Origin: Acanthaster planci
Lineage: Eukaryota > Echinodermata > Asteroidea > Valvatida > Acanthasteridae
Length of the DNA: 39,668 nt
NCBI RefSeq assembly: GCF_001949145.1
Contig: NW_019091475.1
Span: 359,631 to 399,298, forward strand
Direction of reading: 5' to 3'
Part shown: in pieces, positions 23,301 to 32,376 of the stretch
Layout: every line of letters starts with the position of its first letter
How positions within the stretch are numbered: position 1 is the stretch's first letter
Translations under genes and position numbers: made by a program
The notes under the pieces: model-generated
Seen by the model: the letters and a program-made list of their open reading frames with translations, nothing else
Database searches by the model: none
What the model was told of the DNA's origin: nothing

Positions 23301-25996
23301 ATGATACTGAAATAAGTGACTGCTTATATAAATGTGCAGTTGAACTAGACAAGCAATGGCGAAGTGCTAATGGTAACCATGGCACCCAACAAGAATGAAT
23401 AACAAAAGACTGCTTTAACTGTTTATTGGATTTGTAGATTAGAAACAAGTGATGAAACCCGTAGAAATCATAACTCACATGTATTCCACTCATAGACTAT
23501 TCCAGCAAGGTACCAAAACTGTGGTGGCATCACATTCAGGCACACGTTCTTACACTTTTAGGCACGTGTACATTTGGCAAATTACAGCGCCCTATTGGCC
23601 AAAGAGGAACATAACAGCCATGTACCACCTGCATGTGAGTACGGTGTCGCAGAAGTAATGGTTCCTGTTAAATACTGGTCGCTGAATTAGTTTATATTTT
23701 GTTATAACTTTATCAAGGCAGTTTGGGATTGCTAGATGCTGATATCATTTGGTCATATATGACAGGGCCGAGACATGACCATTGCCTATATTCTGGTGGC
23801 GGCGACATACACATTTGTTGGTGCGATGTTCTACTCCACCTTCCCACTCAAGAAAGCTTGCCTGGCTGATGTGAGTAGTCTGTACATCATAGTTACTGTG
23901 GACTCACTGAGGGCTCACAGTTTACTTGCAGTGAGTTCCAGTGGGGCTGACACACTGCATGTGTATACATGTTTTATATAGAGCCTTGCCTCATGGTATT
24001 CTGTCCAATCACAGTCCTGGTTGATGGCTGACAAGTGTACACCAATGTCTTGCATTGCTGTACGCACCTAATGATGTGCTAATTAGCCATGCATGTGATG
24101 CTTGTGTTGATTAGCCATGTGTGCAGTGGGCGGGGCTTACCAGGTTTACTCTGCTGTTGAGTATCTCAGCTTTCTCCCCCCCTTCCAACGTGGACTAGTA
24201 TTTCCCAAGTAGAAACTTAAGCACCGTGTTGGATTGTCAGCTTGGCCCTGCTCAACATGTTGACCATTGACCAGTTTCTGTCGTTTCTTATGCCACTAGA
24301 ATCTGCTGGACAACTTCAGCCACGGAGATGTGTTCGCGTTCACGGCCAGGCTGTTCTTGCTGTTCCAAATGGTGACACTCTTCCCTCTGCTGGTCTTCAT
24401 CTTTAGGATCCAGTGTCTGGACCCACTCTTTAAGAGCGCTTATCCCAGGTTGGCCCTTTCCCACTTTTTCCCAACCAATTTTTTATTTATTCGTTTGATT
24501 GTTCGCTTTCAATAAAAGCCAAGTAAAGAAGTAGAAATTTATTATATGTTTTGTGAGACTTCTTCGCAGAGACAAAAGTCAAATTGCTCCTGAAAATAAC
24601 AGCAATATGCAGTGGCAAATCCCTTTGGGGGAATTTGGGTCATGCTTCCCCTGTTTGCTAGTGCATTCTGCTGATTATAAAGATGAAAAAGAAATCTTTG
24701 AAAAATGAGAAAAAATAAGTTTGGAGGGCTTTTCCACTTCCCCTCCTTCCAAAACATTGTACAATGCCCCAGAATTTGGTCCCATCTGCTAAGAAAGGCC
24801 ATAAAAGTTGACAAAAAGAAATTTAGGAATCGTTTATGTCCCGAAACAAGTTTGCCCCCCCCCCATGAAAAATGGTTCTGAATACTGGGAACCAGTCACA
24901 AGTGATGTGTATCACAGTACTGTTTTGGTCAGTGAATCAGTTGTGATTCTTGGCAAAACCACTTGTCTCTGCTAAGCCGTTTTTGTGCACATTGCATTTT
25001 TTTGACATGAGCTCAAAGTGCTTTTTTTCCCAGTTTGTGATAGTTTGCTTGAAAAACATGAGCTTGTGACCAAAAATCTGGTGTTGTATCAAGATGGAGT
25101 AACTTATTTGTCCGCAATTTTAGCTGGAAGCACGTCCTAGTGCTCAACCTCATACTGATCACCGTAGCAGTACTGTTTGCTGTCTTCCTACCTCAGATTG
25201 GCACCATCATCAGGTATGTTCATGTTAAAATCAGTACTCTGCACTCGAGAGGAATCCCATTTTTTCTCAGGTCACGTTTTGTGCACAATCCTACTTTGAA
25301 CTTTGTAATTTACTGACCCCGCTGCAATTTCTGGCGGCTGGGTCGCGAAATGTTGAGGCTTGGTTACACACATGAAATAGGTGTAGTTTATTACATGAAA
25401 ATCGTGAAATCAGTAGATGTGCAATGATTCCACATTTTTGCCGTTTTGGGGGAAGGTTTGGGACAAATCTTCATGTCTTTGTTGATTTTCAGTGGTTGAA
25501 ATTACATATAGACACGAGAAGTGGTTAGACATCATCAGCTTTTGGTCTATTGTTAAACTCCAGATGAGCTGTCATGGCAGAGTGTCAGCCATTGTTGTTT
25601 GGACAGATAAGATAGTCAGAATATGCGTGATATGCAGCATTGTAGTGGAGGCCACCACATCCGAGTCCAGCTCCCAGACTGATCAGTTCGAGTCCAAGTT
25701 CAAGTTTGCAAAACCAGAGTCTGAGAAATCTATCAAGTCCAAGAAATTAGGGTCTGGGTCCAGACTTAAATCGGGCAACACTGCTGATGTCCAACTGGAC
25801 CTTACTTGATGCTTTTTGCCTGTTCAGGTTCTCCGGAGCCTTCTGCGGCCTAGCGTACATCTTTACCCTGCCTTGCGTGGTTTACTTGCTGGAGCTGAAG
25901 CAGCAGGGACGGCTGACCTGGCCCGTGGTGGTGGCACATGCCTCCATTATAGCCATAGGGGCGGCCAACTTCGTTGCCCAGTTTGTCTTCCTTTGA
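14207..25996 (+). CDS. SLC38A9: Sodium-coupled neutral amino acid transporter 9 (lysosomal arginine sensor)
   Basis: Complete gene. Exons: 14207-14382, 15114-15209, 16612-16762, 17270-17361, 17648-17805, 18512-18679, 19325-19420, 19743-19886, 20726-20833, 22368-22474 or 23083-23189, 23766-23870, 24300-24448, 25124-25213, 25828-25996. They join in frame to about 602 aa (human 561). Family knowledge: SLC38A9 sits in the lysosomal membrane, exports essential amino acids in an arginine-stimulated way, and activates Rag GTPases and mTORC1 through its N-terminal domain. Seen here: E6-K-T-P-L-L11 acidic dileucine lysosome-sorting pattern; YYSRL (126-130) and PDHVLP (144-149), matching the human Rag/Ragulator-binding region; IWNTMMGTSLLSMPW in TM1; a luminal loop with N-glycosylation sequons; LMNFKSPTFF; and the C-terminal RFSGAFCGLAYIF and LTWP segments. 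The start is preceded in frame by TAA at 14201. The exon 3 donor and exon 4 acceptor are the least certain boundaries. Confidence 0.93.
15114..15209 (+). CDS. SLC38A9: SLC38A9 exon 2
   Basis: The acceptor is TTTTTTTGTTAG and the donor CAG|GTAAGA. It encodes LYSKFKGPSSGPRLSGVLGT and SGGNAVVVESKR, a low-complexity part of the cytosolic N-terminal tail. Phase is 2 at both ends. Confidence 0.75.
15396..16476. mobile_element. piggyBac-type TTAA element in SLC38A9 intron 2, interior unsequenced
   Basis: The left end is TTAA-CCCCTTCATGGCGGG (from 15396). The right end, read as reverse complement, is TTAA-CCCCTTCGCTACGGA (to 16476). The identical TTAA at both borders, followed by matching terminal repeats starting CCCCTTC, is the signature of piggyBac superfamily insertions. 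The interior is mostly a 965-base gap, so whether it carries a transposase cannot be seen; if the gap size is correct (about 1.07 kb total), a full transposase is unlikely. Confidence 0.65.
15432..16396. other. Assembly gap (965 N)
   Basis: A run of N inside the proposed TTAA element. Open frames drawn across it are artefacts. Confidence 0.99.
16612..16762 (+). CDS. SLC38A9: SLC38A9 exon 3 (Rag/Ragulator-binding region)
   Basis: The acceptor is TTTTTCCCTGTCAG. It encodes RKPFHYSSVPTYLSNDG, then NRYRYYSRLAGNPGQRNNTL. YYSRL matches the human IHYYSRL segment, which is needed for binding Rag-Ragulator. I chose the donor CTG|GTAGGA (phase 0) because exon 4 then begins EIPDHVLPP with the conserved Pro aligned to human. 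Alternatives are a donor at 16733 (GCGG|GTAACC) paired with an acceptor at 17279, or a donor after 16777 (CAA|GTACCT). Confidence 0.7.
17270..17361 (+). CDS. SLC38A9: SLC38A9 exon 4
   Basis: The acceptor is CTTCTTATCTTGCAG and the donor AACAAT|GTGAGT. It encodes EIPDHVLPPFLLSVELPFK, then DKEGKQGSLVT, leading into TM1. This corresponds to human APDHVVPAP through KNTSLVTIF, so it is the end of the cytosolic domain. Confidence 0.75.
17497..17550. repeat. 12-bp inverted repeat in SLC38A9 intron 4
   Basis: aattcaatagat (17497-17508) and atctattgaatt (17539-17550) could pair across a 30-base loop about 100 bp upstream of exon 5. No function is assigned. Confidence 0.5.
17648..17805 (+). CDS. SLC38A9: SLC38A9 exon 5 (TM1-TM2)
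   Basis: Encodes IFSIWNTMMGTSLLSMPWAI, the broken TM1 helix that forms part of the substrate site in this transporter fold, then GFLMGLILLVGMAGLTLYTC (TM2) and YRVVKS. The acceptor is GGTAG|ATT and the donor TTGG|GTAGGT. The match to human SLC38A9 is strong across the exon. A hydrophilic VQRLG end replaces the human RTMM region. Confidence 0.93.
18512..18679 (+). CDS. SLC38A9: SLC38A9 exon 6 (TM3)
   Basis: The acceptor is CTCATGTCAG and the donor TATG|GTAATT. It encodes ESGGKLVEFSDVCREYLG, then AAVFFSLAALLGAMIVYWVL and MSNFMYSSVSFIY. LIGAMIVYWVLMSNF is nearly identical in human. Confidence 0.93.
19034..19057. repeat. Small hairpin in SLC38A9 intron 6
   Basis: tcaccatg (19034-19041) and catggtga (19050-19057) around an 8-base T-rich loop. 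No function is assigned. Confidence 0.4.
19325..19420 (+). CDS. SLC38A9: SLC38A9 exon 7 (luminal loop)
   Basis: The acceptor is TTGATGCAG and the donor AACA|GTGAGT. It encodes GRAVGLNTTGNATLCALGHQ and DGATSQLGVNVN. The two N-glycosylation sequons (NTT, NAT) fit the heavily glycosylated luminal loop between TM3 and TM4 in human; the sequence itself is poorly conserved. Confidence 0.75.
19743..19886 (+). CDS. SLC38A9: SLC38A9 exon 8 (end of luminal loop, TM4)
   Basis: The acceptor is TTTTCTCCACAG and the donor CTAG|GTAAGT. It encodes a further sequon (SNIT), then KVWSKTHTVPLFLCILVFPL and MNFKSPTFFTKFNALG. LLNFKSPSFFSKFNILG is the human equivalent. Confidence 0.93.
20726..20833 (+). CDS. SLC38A9: SLC38A9 exon 9 (TM5)
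   Basis: The acceptor is CTCACCCCCAG and the donor CAC|GTGAGT. It encodes GTLSVLFLIVFVTVQAVRFG, then FHMDFADPGSKYYSA. It leaves phase 1, which both versions of exon 10 require. Confidence 0.92.
22368..22474 (+). CDS. SLC38A9: SLC38A9 exon 10, version A (TM6)
   Basis: 107 bp, phase 1 in and phase 0 out. The acceptor is CAACCAG|TG and the donor GAT|GTAAGA. It encodes LLSAHFPACSGLLSLGFFIH, then NAISSILRAQRQSEND. It matches human FQFPQLTGVLTLAFFIHN and keeps the FFIHN motif. The pyrimidine tract is poor. A decoy CAG follows seven bases into the exon, and using it would reach a stop. Version B lies 608 bp downstream. Confidence 0.88.
23083..23189 (+). CDS. SLC38A9: SLC38A9 exon 10, version B (alternative TM6)
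   Basis: 107 bp, same phases as version A. The acceptor is GCTGAACAG|TC and the donor AAT|GTGAGT. It encodes LFSPEFPIFSGILALGYFIH, then MCISSILRTQKNPKNN. 20 of 36 residues match version A, and the frame is fully open. FFIHN becomes YFIHM. Splicing A to B shifts the frame and meets TGA at 23161-23163, and skipping both also shifts the frame. This exon-sized duplicate is best explained as mutually exclusive alternative splicing. Confidence 0.85.
23766..23870 (+). CDS. SLC38A9: SLC38A9 exon 11 (TM7)
   Basis: The acceptor is TATGACAG|GGC and the donor GAT|GTGAGT; phase is 0 at both ends. It encodes GRDMTIAYILVAATYTFVGA, then MFYSTFPLKKACLAD. It corresponds to human [20 protein letters not shown] and follows either version of exon 10. 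Confidence 0.92.
24300..24448 (+). CDS. SLC38A9: SLC38A9 exon 12 (TM8)
   Basis: The acceptor is TATGCCACTAG and the donor CCAG|GTTGGC, a weak donor. It encodes NLLDNFSHGDVFAFTARLFL and LFQMVTLFPLLVFIFRIQCL. The human counterpart is [31 protein letters not shown]. Confidence 0.92.
25124..25213 (+). CDS. SLC38A9: SLC38A9 exon 13 (TM9)
   Basis: The acceptor is GCAATTTTAG and the donor TCAG|GTATGT. It encodes SWKHVLVLNLILITVAVLFA, then VFLPQIGTII, matching human [27 protein letters not shown]. Confidence 0.92.
25650..25800 (+). repeat. Degenerate GAGTCC/AAGTCC repeat in SLC38A9 intron 13
   Basis: Imperfect repeats of GAGTCC, AAGTTC and AGTCTG produce a fortuitous open frame rich in Ser, Lys and Glu (ESKFKFAKPESEKSIKSKK). 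It ends before exon 14 and is out of step with the transporter, so I treat it as a decayed hexamer repeat rather than a coding exon. Confidence 0.45.
25828..25996 (+). CDS. SLC38A9: SLC38A9 last exon (TM10-TM11, stop)
   Basis: The acceptor is TTGCCTGTTCAG. It encodes RFSGAFCGLAYIFTLPCVVY, LLELKQQGRLTWPVVVAH and ASIIAIGAANFVAQFVFL, then TGA (25994-25996). It matches the human C-terminus (RYSGAACGLAFVFIYP, ERLTWPKLIFHV, GVANLIVQFFM) closely and ends at the same place. Confidence 0.95.
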
Positions 25997-26005
25997 TTGA
26001 TAAAA

Positions 26006-26175
26006 ATGTGGGTTATGGGTTGGTTAGGGTTGAAACTGAAGACCTTTTATGGTAGGGCTTGGGTGAGGGGTTGGGTGGGCGGGGTAGGGTAGGAAGGGTT
26101 GAAGGGGATAAGGGGAGTGGGAGATGACCATAAGATCCGTTGCTTGGTGATTAAGGTGGGGGATGGATAAGGGGA
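26006..26175 (+). repeat. G-rich run in the SLC38A9 3' UTR
   Basis: More than a dozen GGG or GGGG tracts with 1-6 base loops, densest at 26055-26099, starting about 10 bases after the stop codon. The G-rich strand is the sense strand, so the mRNA could form RNA G-quadruplexes. Confidence 0.6.
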
Positions 26176-26840
26176 TAGTTGAGTGAGGTGGGAGGAACTG
26201 TAGTGGTATGGGGCAGGGGTGAGCTTGCCACGTCCTGCTCAGAGCAGACCAATCCCACAAACCCACCACTAGCCCCTCCAGCATTGCTCCACCTAGCAAC
26301 ACACTCGAGTCCATCATGCTGGATGATTGCTGGGCATTTGGTTGTGCAGATGCCGCTGTGATTGGTCCGGAACAGGTCATGCTTTAATGGATCAATTTTC
26401 CAGCTATAAATTATAAGGCATACATTCCTGGCATTATGTGTCATCTAATACTAAAATAATGACTAGTTAGAAACTGAATAGCCTTGTTTCTAAGTGACTT
26501 TTCTTAAGCCCCCGTAAATGTCTGGGAAAAAGGTTGTGAGACCGTCACTGGCCATTTCTGTAGCAAGCAATAGTTGAAAAAAATGTAGTTTCTATATTGT
26601 CTCTAATTATTTGTCTCCTAGAGACTTGGCAATCAAATAGTTTTGTTGCATTTTTATTTATTGTTTTTTAAGGTTTCAATAATTGTATCAGGGTCCTTGC
26701 CTGAATTCTAAAAATACCCCGAAAATTGTCTGTCTGGTCTAGAAAGGAACATATTTCCTTTTATTTCCAGTTCTTAATATCAAGTAATGCAAGATGTTTC
26801 TGCTGCCTACTTTGGATCAGTTTTAACTATGCAGGGGGGA

Positions 26841-26846
26841 AATAAA
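26841..26846 (+). terminator. Candidate SLC38A9 polyadenylation signal
   Basis: The first clear AATAAA on the sense strand after the stop, implying a 3' UTR of about 0.87 kb. No other support. Confidence 0.35.
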
Positions 26847-27322
26847 TCCAAACTGAGTTCATGGTCACTGTCAGCCCTCATGTGCATGAGAGCTGATCAC
26901 TGTGTCTGCTAAAGTGCAGGGTACATTTGGACAGGCATGTTATCAACTAATTGCATTATATGTGTGACTAGCGCAGTTTTGATTTTTCTGTGCAATCTTA
27001 GCAAAGCATTATCAATTATGTTAATATGCTAGTGTTTACACAATGCATGTACTAATTTACCGTCTAAGTACCTACTCGCATTATTTTTGTGGTAGAAATT
27101 TTTTTTTGAATTTTTTCGTTCAGGGTAAAACGCTGGTTTTATTCAGTATGGTATCTGAACTGTAACAGGGGTCATAAAGATTTTTTTCAGTTTCAAATTC
27201 TTTTTCGGTGTATTTTAGGTTACTAGTATAGTGTTATTCAGTGTCAGCTTTCTGCTTAAGAATAGGTAAAATATGTAGTTACCATTTGCTCTTCTGCAAT
27301 TTCCAAATCACCTCGTTATCAG

Positions 27323-28160
27323 GGTGGCTCGTATGGCTTGTGCATGAAGGACTTGCCTCTCAGTACTGTGACTCGGGTTCGATTCCCAGCCTGGGCCACA
27401 CGTGAGTAGAACTGTTCCTTGATTCTCCCGTATGCCNNNNNNNNNNNNNNNNNNNNNNNNNNNNNNNNNNNNNNNNNNNNNNNNNNNNNNNNNNNNNNNN
27501 NNNNNNNNNNNNNNNNNNNNNNNNNNNNNNNNNNNNNNNNNNNNNNNNNNNNNNNNNNNNNNNNNNNNNNNNNNNNNNNNNNNNNNNNNNNNNNNNNNNN
27601 NNNNNNNNNNNNNNNNNNNNNNNNNNNNNNNNNNNNNNNNNNNNNNNNNNNNNNNNNNNNNNNNNNNNNNNNNNNNNNNNNNNNNNNNNNNNNNNNNNNN
27701 NNNNNNNNNNNNNNNNNNNNNNNNNNNNNNNNNNNNNNNNNNNNNNNNNNNNNNNNNNNNNNNNNNNNNNNNNNNNNNNNNNNNNNNNNNNNNNNNNNNN
27801 NNNNNNNNNNNNNNNNNNNNNNNNNNNNNNNNNNNNNNNNNNNNNNNNNNNNNNNNNNNNNNNNNNNNNNNNNNNNNNNNNNNNNNNNNNNNNNNNNNNN
27901 NNNNNNNNNNNNNNNNNNNNNNNNNNNNNNNNNNNNNNNNNNNNNNNNNNNNNNNNNNNNNNNNNNNNNNNNNNNNNNNNNNNNNNNNNNNNNNNNNNNN
28001 NTCTCCTCTCTCCATTTCTGGTTGTCCTCTGTGGTCAGATATGGGCCATCCAGCAGCTGCCTGAGGCATCGTTACACGCCTTTGGCTCGACCACATTGTA
28101 GTTGCATCCTTTGTGAAGTCAGCCTTGTAGCTGTTAGGAAGATTACCCTCCCGTAAAATA
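27323..28160. mobile_element. tRNA-derived SINE-like repeat, interrupted by a gap
   Basis: On the plus strand an A-box-like TGGCTCGTATGG (27325-27336) is followed 39 bases later by a perfect B box GGTTCGATTCC (27376-27386): the internal Pol III promoter arrangement of a tRNA head. It is not a tRNA gene, because no cloverleaf with a proper anticodon arm is evident. The body is mostly gap (27437-28001). The sequence after the gap, ending near CCGTAAAATAAATACGTAAA, is tentatively its tail. Confidence 0.45.
27437..28001. other. Assembly gap (565 N)
   Basis: A run of N. Open frames drawn across it are artefacts. Confidence 0.99.
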
Positions 28161-28824
28161 AATACGTAAAAAAAGGTATTCACCTGATGAAAAGGCGCCA
28201 TGCTTTGGGTGCATAAATATTGTGTACATCTTTGTGCATCTACACGCTTCAAGGAATGCTTATCCTTAGATATGCGGATGCGGTACCCTCCAACTTTGAA
28301 GTTTATTCACTGCCGTTTGGAGTCCCGGTGACGTATTACATCTTCCAGTGCAAAGTATGGAGGATATTGGATTTTAATAATCGAGCTGAGCAGACTGGCC
28401 AAAAAAAAAAAAAATGCATGCGAAGAGCAAGGGGTTTTTATAGCCATTTTTCAGGGTTTCTGGTAAAACTGTTCTGTTTTTGGTGTGTCTAAGCCATTCT
28501 TAGTTTCTTTTCTGTTTTATTATTTTTCCAGGGATGCTAACTTCACTTTTTGGCGCCATTTTCTGTTCAACCTCCCTTGCATAGAATGAGCACTGTAAAA
28601 TTGTGTTCTTGTCATCTGATTGCAGTGAGTCAGATTTTGGTCGAGCCTCGTCTCTGATTTTCACATTTCAGTTGTGTGTCTTGATGTGTAGAACAGTTAC
28701 TATAACCTCGCAGATACTGCCTGTTACTCGCAGTGTGTAATTCAGGTGGTAATTTTAGTCTTTCTGGAGACGTTTATGTATCGTTTGCGATGTTTGTCTA
28801 TTCCTTGATCAACAAACAAGTGGG

Positions 28825-29052
28825 TTTTGCCCTTACCCAACGTATATTAATAAGCTGGCCGGTCCGAGTCAAGTGAAGCAGCGGGTACCGCGAACTACTT
28901 TCCAAATGTATTTTTGCGTTGGGAAAAATTCTCAGGTTTTTTCGCAAGCTCTCGGACAAGTACTGAGCATACAGTGCTTATTAATATACGTTGGGTAAGG
29001 GCAAAATCTGTTATATAAATTAACATCTCCCCAACGCAAAAATACATCTGGA
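28825..29052. mobile_element. Interleaved double inverted repeat (MITE-like)
   Basis: Arm A (28825-28855) is a perfect 31-bp reverse complement of arm A' (28976-29006). Arm B (28901-28923) is a 23-bp reverse complement of arm B' (29030-29052) with one mismatch. The order is A, B, A', B', so the two stems cross instead of nesting. A and B' share the CCCAACG core. The element is non-coding and probably composed of related or rearranged miniature elements. Confidence 0.65.
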
Positions 29053-30726
29053 AAACAATAAGTGATCAAGTAATTTCCAGCTGACACTCCAAGCCAAGTT
29101 CCCAAGTGTGAGAAAATTATTAACCTCTGCTTACATGGGCTTGAAAACCATTTCCCTGTGAAAACAGTACTTGGATTTTGCCAGTTTCTTTGCAAACAAT
29201 TTCTGTGAATGACTTTCTAGAACTGAGTCAACAATGTATAACTCTGGGTAGAGAATGCTTTGAACTCTTACACATTTTAGTATCTATTTATTTGGGTTCT
29301 TTTACATGTTTACCTTCTTCTCAGATGAAGTTTTTCGATCACGTGGTGCGATTTTGGTTTGTTTTTACAAGATGACCCAATTTTACAATTTGTTTAAATA
29401 TGCCGTTTATACAAATTTCAGCAACAGTAAATGCATCGTACTGACTTCAGGTAAGATATGTAGCTCACCAACAGGGTGTATCTTAATTAAGGGTAACCAC
29501 CATTTTGAGCAAATGTTACAAAAGATTCCCCCCAAAATAAATTGAACAGAATAACCCTAATTTTGGAACACAGTAATTTCTCAGGCTTAATTCCTAGATG
29601 ACTAGACTGCAAAACACAGAACATTAGTTCGTAACTGTGCCCGATTGTGTGTCCAAATTCTGAGAAATATTGTAAAAATCCAATTGTATATAATCAATAA
29701 ATCAAATTGTTTATTTTCATGACTTTCAATGAAACTGGGAAATTTTTTTTAAATTTTAGTGACCTCATCGTGCCTGTAGATGAGATTGCAATATAACGCA
29801 ATCCCTGGGACAACGTATATCAATCACATCATTTTACTGATGATCTTGGAACCATGGTAATTCTGCAAAATGAAATGTACTGTAACAATGCATTTTTCAG
29901 CATCTTTATAGGTTTCTGACATTCTACAGAGAAGCACAATTTATTTACATTTCTATTTACGCTCAAGGTGACAAAACAAAAAAAAAACACATCTAAAAAA
30001 TTTTAATATAAAATATGTTTTAATAGTCTGCAGCCATTGTAAGGTACATCTCTCTTTTTTTTTTTAACTTTGTACAGGAAATACAGGGGTTAGGAGCAGA
30101 ATAGTAATGGCTGAATGCCAAAAGAGTTTAAAGGAAACATTCAATTTTTGCAAATTTAGAAAAGTAACAAAATGCCGTCAGGACCATAAAGGCACTGATC
30201 TGTAATCATTTTTCCATCAAATTGAAAAAAAAAAAGCTTTCTTAGAATCGAAAAAAAATTCACATGGCCACTGCAGTGATACAGTACACCAAACTGCAGG
30301 TACATGTACTTCACAGCAACATTAAGCAATAAAAAGGTGACATATACTGTTGATTTCAAACAGAAAAACACTTGCATAAACACCAAACCAATTAGCAGAG
30401 GATAAATAAAGGTACAACAGTGACATCCAACAGAAAGTTAATACATTCACCTGTATTATGGACACAACTGATACCATTTACAGCATGAATATACATTATA
30501 ACTGAAGCCGTTTCCAATTTTTTCTAGACACGTTTGCCAATTGACACAAAACAACCTGGCTTGACCAACTGTCATGCATCTGTTGATAAGGACCATCACT
30601 GGCTTGCTTAAAGTTTTAAAAAATGGTTTTAAATTTGAAGTGGAGGAGTACAAGGACTTGCAGATCTTTTACCGAAACATCAGGCAAATAAGTCTGTGTT
30701 GGGACCACATGGATTTGCATAGGGTC

Positions 30727-30785
30727 TTAACCCTAACAGTCCTCGGTCCTCCAACAGGTGAAGGATTGAGGAGTGTTAGGGTTAA
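30727..30785. repeat. TTAA-bounded palindrome
   Basis: TTAACCCTAACAGTCCTC (30727-30744) pairs with its reverse complement at 30768-30785 with one mismatch, around a 23-base loop. Both ends are TTAA followed by CCCTAAC, resembling a very short TTAA-targeting element or paired transposon ends. Confidence 0.5.
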
Positions 30786-32055
30786 CATCTCAACGGTCAA
30801 GCCTCTGGAGACCGGGACCAACGACGGTGGCCATCAGAAATTCCACTCAGATTCTTGTCCAGAGTCGGAGAACGACGGCCCAGGGAAGCCTAAAATATGA
30901 ATTGTTAAGGCCTGATATTGGCTACGTTTTACATGCAGAAGCTGGAAATCAGGTTTCTGCCAGGAAACTGTCATTCCAGGAGGCCGTGGTCTACAACGAA
31001 AACATGTGAACCGATTGCCGACATGCGTGTGAGATGACGTCAAGACTCATAGGCTGATCTAAAACTAAAGTTCTTTTCTTCAGGGGGAGGGGCAAAAATA
31101 TTGTCACCTTTTAAGGCCTTTCTGAGTGATACAGCTAAAATTTAGAGCTTTTTGGCAAGTTGTACAGCGAATGAAACAGTATAAAAAAAACCCAACTGCC
31201 CGTCTGTCATTAAAAAAAGTTGTTTTTTTGGGGGGGGGAGGACCATGACACCCAGTTGCCTCCTTCCCAAATCTGCCGATGGATGGTCCTGTGGCTGCAA
31301 CCTTCACACCATAAAAAGAAGTTTGATCAAACACTAAGTATATTCACTCGACAAGTGTGTCCCAAGATTCTTGGCATTAAGCTGTACATTTCAAAGAGAA
31401 AACGCAAGAAAGATTTGCTGGTGCTTCATCTGCTGACAACGCGTAGATTGACTTTTCCTGACATTAGCTTTGTAATGTCATTAATCTCCCAACAACGGCA
31501 TTTAATCCGTCACTATTTTAGCAAGTCACTTTTTAAAAGTATGGTTCTTACATTACTAATATCACATAAAAGAGGACCCCAAATTACTGCATTCTTGACA
31601 CTGGTGCAAATACATACATGTGTGCGAACAAGAGCATACCGGCAAATGAACATGAAATTTCAAGGCCAGGTATTGGGAAGTAGGTCCAATTTGCACTGAA
31701 GTGGATTATTTGGTTTACTTAAAATTACGGTGCACTGCCACCTTTGATTTTCCTTTGTACAGTAAAATGATTTGAAATGGATTAAGAATGAACTTGATTT
31801 TATCACAAAAGCTTTTCAGAAGCTGTATTTACAAAATGAGGGAAGATCACGATTTGATTTGGTTACTGCTTAAAGGAAGTTCTTATATCAAAAAAAAAAT
31901 CTGCCAAAGGTTTGGCCTGATGACTTTTTAAAAAATGATTACTTTAATTTATTTAACTTCTCTTCTTCTCTTCTACAATGGACGTGGTATTTTTGCGATT
32001 CATTTTATGAGGTTTAGCTTAATGTGCACACACATCAAATCTTTCAGATTAAATG

Positions 32056-32061
32056 TTTATT
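32056..32061 (-). terminator. Candidate polyadenylation signal of the Syk-like gene
   Basis: The first AATAAA found on the minus strand after the stop at 33477, about 1.4 kb downstream. Another lies at 31948-31953. Hexamer evidence only. Confidence 0.25.
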
Positions 32062-32281
32062 ATACAAATCAATTCCCTTCCACAGGAGTGCCACTTCAAC
32101 AAAAACCACCTCTAAAATTTCACCAATAACACTTCCCTGAAAAATGGCCTTGTCCAACTTATCTGGCTTAGGCTATCAGTTACACAATAATCGGTGTAAA
32201 ATCTGTGTCTTGTGCATTCCAAACGAGAAAATGCACCATGAACACTGGCATCGTTTTGGTCGTGCACCCCGCTTGGGTGTG

Positions 32282-32376
32282 TTAATCTCATGTGAGGACA
32301 TTAATCTCATGTAAGGATATTCATCTTATGTGAGGACACTAGTCTCAGCTGAGGACATTCATCCCATGTGAGGACA
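32282..32376. repeat. Minisatellite, five copies of 19 bp
   Basis: Five contiguous 19-bp units (32282, 32301, 32320, 32339, 32358) with consensus TTMATCTCATGTGAGGACA. Each unit carries a near-palindrome CTCATGTGAG. The E-box pattern CANNTG is intact in copies 1, 4 and 5. Confidence 0.85.

Noticed and set aside
25492-25809. Extra 105-aa SLC38A9 exon upstream of the last exon
   Set aside because: Exons 13 and 14 already join in frame at the human position. The frame arises from a degenerate GAGTCC repeat.
27325-27397. tRNA gene
   Set aside because: The A and B boxes are good, but no complete cloverleaf or clear anticodon arm could be drawn; a SINE head explains it better.
27308-28252. Long frames across 27437-28001
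   Set aside because: They consist mostly of N. The flanks are a repeat, not a gene.
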